Assembly: GCA_022559845.1 (NCBI GenBank)
Contig: CM040127.1
Location: forward strand, 29,350,708-29,414,707
Origin: Amorphophallus konjac
Lineage: Eukaryota; Streptophyta; Magnoliopsida; Alismatales; Araceae
DNA length: 64,000 nt
Reading direction: 5' to 3'
In this document: one piece after another, positions 20,502-30,793 of the stretch
How the letters are laid out: every line of letters starts with the position of its first letter
Position numbering within the stretch: the stretch's first letter is position 1
Made by a program: the position numbers and the translations under genes
The notes under the pieces: generated by a model
Databases searched by the model: none
Told to the model about the DNA's origin: nothing
Seen by the model: the letters and a program-made list of their open reading frames with translations, nothing else

Positions 20502-21490
20502 GATACTTTGAATCATTTGATGAATGATAATGCCCTATTTTATGCTTAAATGATTATCATGCTTTCAATGCCTTATCTTATGAATGGAATTCATGCTTAT
20601 GATTGGTTATGCATCATGCTTATGATTGTTGTTGTTGGCTGATCTCTTTTCCATGGATGAAAATCATGAGCACCATCGGTCATCAGCCGTTCGCCGCACA
20701 GGTAAGTCAGGTGCAGTATCCCTACCCCTATACCCCTTAATGCATTACTATATGTTATCTATGATAAATTATCTCGAGAATCGGCTAGTCATTCATGTGT
20801 TCTGGGATCTGATGTTCCCCTTAAACAAAAATGATGATGATCTAAGTGCACATGTTTAATCGTTGGATAGGCCGTTATGTTGGAAAAGTTTGGGGACGAT
20901 GGTTCTGTCTCGCACGCCGTGGTTGCAGATGGTGTCCTGACCCTAGTTTCTCCAGTCTAGCAATATTATTCTCGAGTATCTTACTATTTTATCTTTCTTT
21001 GCATTCGTTTTAATGATTTATTTTTTCCTTTAGCCCAGCATGCATCATGCGCATCTTTTGAGCATTCATGAGCCTAATCTGTCTACGTGTTTCAGTAATG
21101 GTGAATAGCTGTGTTCTCTGATCTCGAATAAGGAGAGTCATTCCACTCTGAATTAGAAGGTTTCCTTTGGTCTATTCACTTGATCTGGTTAGCTGAAGAT
21201 TCCTGTCTGGAGTTTAGTTGCTTATCTCTTTTCCTTTCCGTTGCTCCGGCCGCTGGCCGTGTTTTTCTTTCCTTAGTTGTTAGTCCCTCCAGACATGCGT
21301 CGTTTGGTTGACTATTTCCTTGTGATTGGTCCGAAGTTTTTCAAAAAATTCATGTCGCTCGTTGGTTGAGAACGGGTGTCGTTTGCCTTAACGCCCGCTT
21401 TTCAGTCCGCTCCGCTTCATCTCTGCTTCATCTTCATGTTCCATTTCGCTTTCACTTCACCTATGCTCGCTCCCCTGTAAAGAGGACGTT
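20502..21490 (+). other. Conserved noncoding backbone before the LTR (unit 2)
   Basis: No gene is seen. From about 20780 it aligns with 13370-14206 of unit 1 and ends at the polypurine tract AAGGAGGGGCAT (21491-21502). It shows that the two units are members of one lineage despite carrying different antisense genes. Confidence 0.55.
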
Positions 21491-21678
21491 AAGGAGGGGC
21501 ATCTATTGACACCCGTTTTATGACCAATAAGTTGGGTCATCTCCTTGTTCATTTTATATGATGCTCCGAGTTGTTCACCTTTATTGGGCCTTCTTGGTCA
21601 ATTTGAGGACTGGTTCTTTACCTCTTTCCGTTGGACGAAGCTTAGCAAACTCTCATTTCATTTGCATTCTATTGTCTC

Positions 21679-21985
21679 TAGCGGTCCTTTGGGGGAGCGT
21701 TACAATGTTCTAACGCATCTGCCTTGGTCCGTTACATCATGCCAGAGTCCTTAAGCTTAAGGCTTCTTTTCAAGCTTATCCATTAGCCTATCCGTTGGGC
21801 GTGACGATTTATCGTGCGGCTGTTACACATATTGTGACGCGTCTATCCTTGATCGTTATATTCATCTAGAGTCCTATGTTCATAAACTTCGCCCGTTGGT
21901 CTTATCTTTTAAGGGATAAGGTTGTGTGACGGTCCTTCCCTGGAGCGTTACATCCCTGTGACGGTTTATCGTGCAGTCGTTACAT
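21679..21985. repeat. TGACGGTC-type palindrome dimers in LTR U3 (unit 2)
   Basis: The pairs start at 21679/21711, 21802/21834 and 21927/21959. Spacing within a pair is 32 bp each time and pairs recur every 123-125 bp. Arms are of the TAACG...CGTTACA and TGACGG...CGTTACA types. They end about 210 bp before the TATA box. Confidence 0.8.
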
Positions 21986-22195
21986 CAAACATAGAGTTCT
22001 AGCAGAACTGCTCTTTCTCTGCTACTCCGTGGTCGAATTAAGAGTTTGATTCCTTGATTTCTCTTCCAAATCTGATCCTCAGAACCTTCTGTTTGTTTCT
22101 ATGGACTCTTGGGAGTATTATCTTCAAGAGTTTGCTAAGAAACGTCCTACTTTCTAGCTAGATTATCCCTTGCTCGACCTGAGAGTTTAAGGGTC

Positions 22196-22203
22196 TATAA
22201 ATA
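22196..22203 (+). promoter_or_regulatory. TATA box of LTR unit 2
   Basis: TATAAATA in the context GGGTCTATAAATAGAACC is equivalent to the box at 15012 in unit 1 and lies downstream of the palindrome dimers. Confidence 0.65.
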
Positions 22204-22600
22204 GAACCCTTGACTTCATGGCTTGAGGGGGAGACATCTGGAGTTCGCGTCGAAGTGCTACCGCATCCTGGAGCTACAACCAACCAAGGAGAGCTGCTTC
22301 CCACGTCCATCTGCTTCCAAAGTCCAGGGAGTATTGTTTCCAAGGGTTTAGTTTAGTCAAGTTGTCATCTTAGTGTCTTTTCCCTCTTCTAAGCATCATA
22401 GCATTGTTCCTCTTCCTCTACTACGTTCTTGCATCTTCTGCATCCATTTAAAACATCCTCCCATCTTTTAAAATGCCCCAGAGGGGTTAAAAAAACCAAC
22501 CTTTCTGGTATTTCTCTTTCCTTTTGCATGTCCTTAAGTTCTTTGATTTATTGATACTACTTTGTCCAAGGACTAATCTGGGTTGTTTTTCTTGTGTTTT

Positions 22601-23207
22601 ACACTATTTTGCAGGTTTACAGAGCCTATAGCACGAGGCCCAAGCTCTCTAGCCGGCTGGAAAGCTTGGAGATCAAAAGATTCCCAGTTCTTATTCTGCA
22701 GATGCTCTGACGGTCTATCAAAGGCGTGTTAGAGTCTTGTAGCGGTCTATCGTGGGGCCGTCAGATGTTCTGTGGCGCATCAGTCTTCGGCCGTTACATT
22801 CCAAGGAGCTACAGTTTCCTGGTTGTTTTCTCTCTCCCGTGGGCGGGTGCATCATCCTCCTATTCTAGGGTACTTATCAGGTCTTTGGCTTGTTTTTACC
22901 TTAGTTGCGATCACATCTTTCCTTAGTTTGGGCATTTGCTTTCTCTCTCATCATATCTCTTCTTTATCTTTGCTTGCTCCACCTACACAGTGTGTTTTCC
23001 TTTATTTCTTGTTCCACGCCCCAGCGTGTGTTTTTCTTTATTTGCTTAGTTTAGTCTTGATTGAGATAGCATGCCCATGTTAGAGCTTGTGCTAGTTGCC
23101 TAGGTTCATGATTCACATGTTCATAGGTTGAGTGATTTCAGCATTGGCTCATATTTTCATCATAGTTGGCATCATAGCCCATCTTCCAAAAGAAGGGACA
23201 CATTAAA
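22601..23207. other. Leader or flank of unit 2 with three palindromes
   Basis: No gene is seen. Three TGACGGTC-type sites lie at 22708-22798 (starts near 22708, 22738 and 22771, pitch 30-33 bp), including TGTAGCGGTC with GGCCGTCA. The stretch ends where the truncated minus-strand reverse transcriptase begins, near 23208. Confidence 0.5.
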
Positions 23208-25402
23208 ACCAACAAATGGATACTTGTTCTTAATGGTTACCTTGTTCAACTGCCGGTAGTCAATGCACAGCCTCAGACTACCATCCTTCTTCTTCACGAA
23301 CAACACTAGCGCACCCCAAGGGGAAAAACTAGGACGAATGTACCCCTTGACCAGCAACTCCTGCAACTGCGCCCTCAACTCTCTCAACTCGGCGGGAGCA
23401 ATACGGTAAGGAGCCTTCGACAAAGGTCCCATACCAGGCACAATCTCGGTCACAAAATCAATCTCCCGCTGGGGAGGCAATCCAGGTAAGTCCTCCGGAA
23501 AAACATCGGGAAACTCGCACACCATCGGAATGTCCTCGACATCTGGACACGGCTAGTGTACCAAGACCACAGAAGCGAGAAAACCCTGACAACCCGCGTC
23601 AAGCAAACGACGAGCCCTAATAGCCGAAATAAGAAAGCGGGAAGAGGAAGACATAATACCTTGGAAATAGAAAGTAGGTCCACGAAGTCGCCGGATATAA
23701 ACCCTCTTCGAGCCGCAATCCACCAACGCATGATGTGTCTCGAGCCAATCCATGCCCAAAATCACATCAAAGTCCTGAAGCGGCAACGCATAGAGCTTGG
23801 CTAGCAAACTCCTCCCTTCAGCCCACACCGGAACCTCATCGAAATAATACGGAGTGATCATAAAATCACCTGAAGGTAACTCCACTGTCAAATCACAAGA
23901 CAACTGGGTCACCGGCTCCTCGATACTCAGCGCGAAATCCTCCGAAATAAACTAATGAGACGCGCCAGAATCAAACAAAACACGAGCCGCACAACCCAAA
24001 ATCTGAACGGTACCTTCCACGAGTTGTGACGCCACTGCCTCTGCCATAGTCATGTGTGTGATCTGACCTAGAGCTCTCTGCCTGCCTCCAACACTCGCTG
24101 ACCTGGGTAGTGGCGGATGCTGCTGTTGCTGCTGCTACTGTGGCCTATGCTGCTGGGGATACTGCTATTACGGAGGAAACTGCGGCTGTTGCTGCTGCTG
24201 CTGTGGCCTCTGCTGCTGGGGATACTGCTACTGCAGAGGAAACTGCAGCTGCTACTGTTGCCTCTGGGGATAGTCAAGCGCCATACGCCCTGATTGGTCA
24301 CACCTGAAACAAATCACCGGTACCGTGCACGGCCTGCCTAGATGGGACTCGCCACACCGGGGACACGGTCCTCGCGATCCACCCACTAATCCCTGACGTT
24401 GAAAAAGGATTGGCTGCTGTACACTGCCCGATGACGCCTACATCTGATCCTGGTGCTTCTTACGAAAACTCTTCTTGAGAAACTTCTTGACCTTTGAGCC
24501 AAAAGACACAAATCCTGTTGCTGACGTCGCCGGTGTCGGTGCTCCTGAACCACCCGTCGCATGCTGAAAAGAGCCCTGCTGCTGGGTAGCCGACTGCTAG
24601 CTACAGCCTGCAAGGACTGCCCCTATCTAATCGGTCTCCGATTCCTCTGCATATACATCTCCAAGGACGCTACTACACGAGAAGCTGTCTCCAAATCAGT
24701 GGCAGCATTCGCGATCAAATGGTGCCTCAGCTCCTGCCTCAAGCCTTGCACGAACTACGCGGTCTTCACCTTCTCATGCTCCATGACATGAGGTGCATAA
24801 CGGCCCAGCTCAACAAATCGAGCCCCGTACTGCAACACGAACATGTCGGCCTGGGCCAGCTCTAAAAACTGACACATCCTCTGTGTAGCAATATACTCTG
24901 GACAGTAGGCACGCTCGAAAGCACTGACAAAGTCCCTCCACGCAATCTGCTCAAGGGGACGTGACTGAAAGGACGTCTTCCACTTGGAAGACCACCACTC
25001 TCGGGCCGTGCCATGCAACTGGTTGTAGGCCAACATCACCTTGTCCTCTTCAGTACACCGCATGGAACTGAACACCCGCACCATCTCGTCGAGCCAACTT
25101 TGAGCCAAGGCAGGGTCTAGTTGACCGCCGTAGTAAGGTGAATGGAACTGCATGAAATCCCTCACTGCTCGGCCTGGCCCACCCCTGGTCGACGAGCCCT
25201 CACCAGCCTCTCCGCCAAACTACTGCGACATAAGCTGGTACATGCCATGGAAGAAATCCTCGGCCCCCGAAAACCTAGCAGTATCCACTGCCTCGGTGGC
25301 CGCTGGTGGCACTCTACTCTGCTCCTCCTGAACCTCCTGCTGGATCTCCTGAGCTCCAGCCGACTGCCCCTGCTGAGAGCGAGTGCTCTGCCTCGGCGCC
25401 AT
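23208..25402 (-). pseudogene. Truncated Tekay-like gag-protease-RT (minus strand)
   Basis: Read on the minus strand from the start MAPRQS (25402). The gag part has the retrotransposon gag domain (AREWWSSKW, FERAYCPEY). Two zinc knuckles follow near 24380-24300: CPRCGESHLGRPC, and a degenerate second one with histidine and final cysteine lost. A glutamine-rich stretch with several CAG to TAG stops comes next. The protease has the DSG site (LFDSGAS, followed by a stop) and ILGMDWL. The RT starts [15 protein letters not shown] and has [11 protein letters not shown]. It stops at KNKYPF near 23208, before the catalytic FxDD, so it is cut off there. Several in-frame stops make it inactive. The matching 5' LTR and primer site lie to its right. 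Confidence 0.85.
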
Positions 25403-25552
25403 ACTTGCTCCTGAAGCAAAAGATAAAAAACACAAAAATGGCAAGGTCAATGAAAACACACGATGCCCGATGCCAATGTCAACTGTACATCATTGCTGTG
25501 GACTAGTGGATCACTACAATTACTTATGATTCTTGTATAATTCCACAATCGC

Positions 25553-25564
25553 GCTCTGATACCA
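25553..25564 (-). promoter_or_regulatory. Primer binding site, initiator-Met tRNA
   Basis: On the minus strand the sequence is TGGTATCAGAGC, complementary to the 3' end of plant initiator methionine tRNA. It sits 2 bp inside the end of LTR B, whose last bases are CGTTACA. It fixes the orientation and the LTR end of this element. Confidence 0.9.
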
Positions 25565-25714
25565 GCTGTAACGACCCGAGAATCCGATTACCGGGAAGGA
25601 CCGATAACCCGAGACTCGAACCGCCACCCACGAGCCCGAAGACTCGAAAGGGTTAGAAGGATGGTGTGGAAACTACACAAGTATCACAAATAATTGTAGA
25701 AATTAAACAGTTAA

Positions 25715-28286
25715 TGTAATATCCCAGACCTTTCGGATCCTTCTTCATGGGTCCTGGATCTGGTTTCTTGGAGTGTTCTGCTCCGTTGTGTCCAAAATTT
25801 CGTTTCAGACATCTTTTGTGTTCGGATCGGCGAGATCCGGAGTTGTTTCGGAGGCCCACAAGCATTCCACGGCTTTTCCGCGCGTGTTTTCCGATTCCCG
25901 ATGTGTGTTTCGGTAATTCCTTCGGAACCTCGTTGCGGGTGAACCGGATCGTTCACTTAGGCGAGAGTGGTACCGTTGCGATCAGTGCGTTCCGAGGATC
26001 GCGAAAATGTAATTTTTGATTTTTTGATATTTTCCAGAATTTTCAAATTTTCTATAAATACCCTCTCTTTTCTCTCTCTCCCCCACCCTTCTTCTTCTTC
26101 TTCTTCTTCTTCTTCCTCCCACCGTGAGAATCGCCCCCCTCTCCCCCTCTCTCTCCCATTCGATCGTGGTGGGCCTCTCTCCAGTTGTAGACGGCGGCGG
26201 GGCGACGGTGCGGTTGCGTGGGTGGCTGTGAGGCGAGCTCGTGGGCGTGCAGTGTTCGTGGGAAGCGTGAAGGAGCGGGGTTTCCAAAAGCGTTCTTCAT
26301 GATTTGAGCTGGATTCGGTGGAGTTTTTGCTCCATTGAGGTAGGGGGACGAATCCCTATGCTCATCCGGTCATCCCCCACGTTTTCTAGGCCAAATGGGA
26401 GCCGAGAGGGGTGTCTTTGAGCGGGTTTGGGCAAAAGCATGATTTTGGGAGAGTTCGCCCGATCTATATTTTTAGGCCGCGATTCGACGTTTTGATGGCT
26501 TAGAAGCATGCTAGGGGTCCCCAGGGGTCTTCCCCTTTGATTTCCCCCTCTCCTATGGAGGCATGGGGGCGTGGTTGGAATTTTTGGGCGTTTCACGCTG
26601 TTTCACCGTCGGACCGGGTAACGGTCCTTCCAGTGACCGTCACACCATGTGACGTGCCCAGGTGGGTGCGTCACAGACCTATTTTTAGCCATTTGGGGTC
26701 TGGGGGCTGTGACGGTCCCACGATAGATTGCCACAGGCTCTGTGACGCGCTTGGGTTAGACCGTCAGGGATGAGTCGACCGTTGACTTTACCGTTGGTTT
26801 TGACCATTGGGGGTCAAGGCCTGTGACGCACTAGGACTGTGTGGGTGCGTTAGAGTGGACGTATTCTCACCCTGTAACGCACCAGGCTTGGTCCGTTACA
26901 GCCTGTGACACACCAGGCTAAGTGCGTCAGGGCCTGCGACGCACCGAGTGTCACGCGTCACAGTATATTTCCACTTGTCTTGTGACGCACCAGGGTAGGC
27001 GCGTCACAGACTGTAATGCACCAGGGTAGGTGTGTTACATGCTGTTTTGCAATGGGTATTTGACGCCCCTGTTTTGGGCCGTCAGATGGCTGTGACGGTC
27101 CAGCCTTAGACCGTCAGAGCCTGTGACGCGTTTAGAGTAGACCGTCAGGCTCAGGGTTACCCCGGGTGGTTTGCAACCCCGTTTCTTTTCCGACCGTGGT
27201 CACCGTGCGACGGTGCTGGTACGTGGGACGGTCCCCGTACGTCGTCGGATGCGGACGTTATTTTTCGATTGACTTGAGAGTCTACTCCGTAGTGACCCTC
27301 CACTAGTCGTAGCCTGATTACACACGTGTGGTCCCACCCGGGAGTGGTGGAGAGGCTACCCTTAGAGACGGTTTGTGGACTAGTTTTCGTCGGGCCCCAC
27401 GTCTTGCAGCCAGAGTCCGACTGAGGGGAAAATCGGTCAGAGGGCCAGACCAGGGACGCGCGGTCTGTGTGTGCACACGTGGTTGGGGGCGGTTGGACCC
27501 ACGCAGACGAGCGTGACCCCAGCTAGTCACTTGTTTGTGGTTACTTGTGCGGTGTCCGTGCCGTTGGTAGGCGCTACCACATCAGGCAGTTCACCTGCGG
27601 TGCGATGTAAGACGTCAAGAGACGCTATCGACTGTGCTTCTAGTGGGAGGTACTCCTGTCGGGTCGGGAGTGACAGACTGTCAGTCGTGCAACTTCGACC
27701 TTCAGGTTTTGTCGTGTTGACCGTGGTGTTCCGGTCGTTTCACCGTGGCACGTGTGTCGGCTTTCGTGCCGTGAGATCGGTGTTTTGTAGATTACAGGGC
27801 TTCTCTTTCCGAGGTACTCGCTTACTGCTAGCGTAGCGGTTTCTCCGTTTGCGAGGTAGGGTTCGAGTGATCCATACTGAGTCTTGTTCCGAGACTCATT
27901 CCTTGCGTGTTTTCACCGTGCTTCAGGTAAGTCGCGGCCTTAGGGGAGCGCGTCTGAGGCTCAGCGTGGTTCAGGTGCCCAGCGTTAGTGTCAGAGGTCA
28001 GAGCTGGGGTATGCCCCGTGTAGATGTACTTTTCTTTCTTATCTTTGTACTAGTTGTGGACTACTGATGTTGTTTATTTTATTATATCTTGTGGACCATG
28101 TATCATGTAAAATGTTAATTTACTTCCTGCTTAATTATATAACTGTTTTATTTCTGCAATTATTTGTGATACTTGTGTAGTCTCCATACCATCCTTTTAA
28201 CCCTTCCGAGTCTTCGGACTCGTGGGTGGCGGCGCGAGTCTCGGGTTATCGGGCCCTCCCGGTAATCGAATTCTCGGGTCGTTACA
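25715..28286 (+). mobile_element. Solo LTR A, same family as B, nested in opposite orientation
   Basis: It runs from TGTAATATCCCAG (25715) to TCGTTACA (28286), 2572 bp, on the + strand. It is flanked by GTTAA (25710-25714) and ATTAA (28287-28291), a 5-bp target duplication with one mismatch. It shows close similarity to LTR B in the reverse direction over its whole length. A TATA box lies at 26053-26060, followed by a CTT microsatellite (26090-26116). Palindromes fill 26616-27150. No internal region is present, so it is a solo LTR. Confidence 0.85.
26616..27150. repeat. TGACGGTC-type palindromes in LTR A
   Basis: About thirteen 26-30 bp sites lie at a pitch of mostly 31-33 bp (for example starts near 26617, 26648, 26708, 26741, 26873, 26904, 26935, 26981, 27012, 27059, 27091 and 27122). 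Arms match in kind: TGTGACGC with GCGTCACA, TGTAACGC with CCGTTACA, TGTAATGC with GTGTTACA. Confidence 0.85.
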
Positions 28287-29269
28287 ATTAATATGATTAA
28301 GTAGGAAATAAATTAACGTTTTACATGATACATGGTCCACAAGATATAACAAAATAACAACAGTAGTCTACGACTAGTACAGAGACAAGAAAGAAAAGTA
28401 CAGCTACACGGGACATACCCCGGCTCTGACCTCTGGCACTAACGCTGGGCGCCTGAACCACGCTGAGCCTCAGATGCGCTCCCCTGAAGCCGCGCCTTAC
28501 CTGAAACACGGTGAAAACACGCAGGGAATGAGTCTCAGAACAAGACTCAGTAGGGATCACTCGAACCCTACCTCGCTAAACGAAAAACCGCTACGCCAGT
28601 AGCAAGCGAGTACCTCAGAAGTGAAAAAGCCCTGCAACTACAAACACCGGTCTCACGGGCCGAAAATCGACACACGTGGCACGGCGAGACAACTGCAACT
28701 CATCGGTCAACCCGACAAAAACCCGAAGGTCAAAATCACAGAGACTGACAGTCTGTCACTCCCGACTCGACAGGAGTACCTCCCACTAGAAGCAAGGCCG
28801 GATGCGCCCACTGACGTCTTAGTCCGCGCCTCAGGTGTCTCCCTCTGGCCCAGCGGGAACTGCGACACCGTACAAGTAACCACAAACAAGTGACTAGCTG
28901 GGGTCACGTCCGTTAGCGGGGGTCCAACCGCTCCCAACCACGTGTGCACACACAGACCATCCGTCCCTAGTCTGGCCCTCTGACCGGTTTTCTCCTCAGC
29001 CGGACTCTGGCTGCTAGACACGGGGCCCGATGGAAACCAGTCTAAAACCGTCCTCTGGGTAGCCTCTCCACTACTCCCTGTTGGGACCACTAAACGTGTA
29101 AGCAGGCTACGACTAGTGGAGGGTCACAACAGAGTAGACTCTCAAGTCAACGGAAAATAACGTCACTGCCGGACCAGTATAGGGACCGTTCCTCGTACCC
29201 ACACCGTCGCACGGTGACTCCGGCCAGTGAAGAAACAGGGCTGCAACCCACTCGGGGCAGTCCAGAGCA

Positions 29270-29864
29270 TGACGGACCAACTCTGGTGCGTCACAGGCTG
29301 TGACGGACCAACCCTGGTGTGCCACGGTAACCTGACGGACCAACTGAGGCGCGTCAGACACTCGGTGTGAAACGAACTGTAACGCGCCTACACTGGTGCG
29401 TCACAGCACCTGACGGACCTAAACAGGTGCGTCAGGGCACAAGTGAAAACTGAACGTAATGCGCTCCTCTAGGGCCGTTGCGGAACCTAACGGATCACGC
29501 TGGTGCGTTAGGCCACGGGATAACACAGGCCATAATGCATGCCGCTCGGTGCGTCACGCTCTCTAACGCACCTACCCAAGTGCGTTAGGGAGAGGGGTGG
29601 ATGCTTTAACTCTAACGCTCCCACCCAGGGGCGTCACACTACCCTGACGCCCCACTCTGGGTGCATCAGGTGTCTATGACCCCCAACGGTCATAAACCAA
29701 CGATCGGAATCACTGTAACGGTCTAACACCAGGGCGTCACAACACTGTGGCGGTCTATCGTGGGACCGTCAGGCCCACGAATGCCACGCCCAAAAGCCAA
29801 CGAAGTGTAATGCACCTCCCTCGGCCCGTTACACCCTGTGGCGGTCACTGGAACGACCGCCACA
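29270..29864. repeat. TGACGGTC-type palindromes in LTR B
   Basis: About fifteen sites, homologous to those in LTR A but differing in sequence and arrangement. Starts include 29270, 29301, 29333, 29380 and 29411. The last site pairs TGTGGCGGTC with GACCGCCACA, a matched change in both arms. Confidence 0.85.
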
Positions 29865-30788
29865 GCGCTCCGGCGGCGAAAACGGCGAACAAGCACAAAA
29901 ATGGTAACCACGCCCCCATACCTCCATGGGAGAGGGGGAAATCAAGGGGGAATCCCCCGGGGGACCCCTAACATGATTCTAAACCATCAAAACGCCGAAT
30001 CGCGGCTCAAATCAATAGATCGGGCGAACTATCCGCAAAACATGATTTTACCCCAACCCGCTCAAAAATGCCCCTCTCGACTCCCATTTGGCCTACAAAT
30101 CGTGGGGGATGACGGGATGAGCATAGGGATTCGTCCCCCTACCTCAATGTTGCCGAAATCAAGGAAGACGCTTTTAGAACCCTCGTTCCTTCACACCTCC
30201 CACGAATGCCGCACGCCCCCGGGATCGTCTCGCCGCCGCCTACATCGTCGCGCCGTCGCCCACCACCGTCTGCAGCCGGAGGGGAGCTCTCCGCGGTCGC
30301 CGTTGGCCGAAGAGAGAGAGGAAGAGGCGCTCACGGTGGGGGAAGAAGAAGAAAGAGGAAGTAGAAGAAGAAAAGGTGAGTGAGAGAGAGAAAAGAAGGG
30401 GGGTATTTATAGAAAATCTGGAAATTTTAAAAAATACCGAAAAATAGAAAATCACGTCTCCGCGATCCTCGGAACGTTCCGATCGCAATGGTACCACTCT
30501 CGTCTAGGTGAACGGCTCGGTTCACCCGCAACGAGATTCCGAAAGATTTACCGAAACCCGTACCGGAAATCAAAAAACACGCGCTGAAAAGCCGCGGACG
30601 CACTCCGGGCCTCCGAAACGACTCCGGATCGCGCAGATCAGAACACGAAAGATGTCCGAAAATTTTTTTTGGACACAACGAAGCCAGACACTCCGAAAAA
30701 GTAGATCCGAGACCCAAAAGAAGGATCCGAAATATCTGGGATATTACAGATACGCCTCTTGTGTCCCGGCCCCCTCTCTCTACTATCT

Positions 30789-30793
30789 CTTTC
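30789..30793 (+). repeat. Left target-site duplication CTTTC of element C
   Basis: CTTTC stands directly before the LTR start TGTAATGCC and is repeated directly after the right LTR at 43185-43189. It is a perfect 5-bp duplication, as made by Ty3/gypsy integrases. Confidence 0.9.

Larger units (their letters stand above)
21504..22600 (+). mobile_element. LTR of Tat-like unit 2 (right end approximate)
   Basis: It begins TATTGACACCCG, aligned with TGTAGACACGCC of unit 1, so the canonical TG start has mutated to TA. It holds three pairs of TGACGGTC-type palindromes (21679-21985) and a TATA box at 22196-22203. The GAGGGGTTAAAAAAACCAACC block near 22480 corresponds to one near 15384. The right border is inferred only. 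Confidence 0.5.
25567..30748 (-). mobile_element. 5' LTR (B) of the minus-strand element, interrupted by nested LTR A
   Basis: LTR B starts TGTAATATCCCAG at 30748 (minus strand) and runs to 28287. It resumes at 25714 and ends CGTTACA at 25567, next to the primer site, for about 2.6 kb in total. Its two pieces join exactly where LTR A has continuous sequence (...CTTAAT.ATAT.AACTGTTT...). A TATA box lies at 30404-30411 on the minus strand. TGACGGTC-type palindromes occupy 29270-29864. Confidence 0.85.

Noticed and set aside
24068..24307. Ala/Ser-rich frames on both strands
   Set aside because: They are low-complexity shadows of the glutamine-rich stretch in the truncated gag-pol.
26097..26302. 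Frames rich in Ser or Lys within LTR A
   Set aside because: They are produced by the CTT microsatellite and lie in a noncoding LTR.
25567..28286. Reading 25567-25714 as the start of LTR A
   Set aside because: The initiator-Met primer site at 25553-25564 shows that 25567 is the minus-strand end of LTR B; LTR A starts at 25715.
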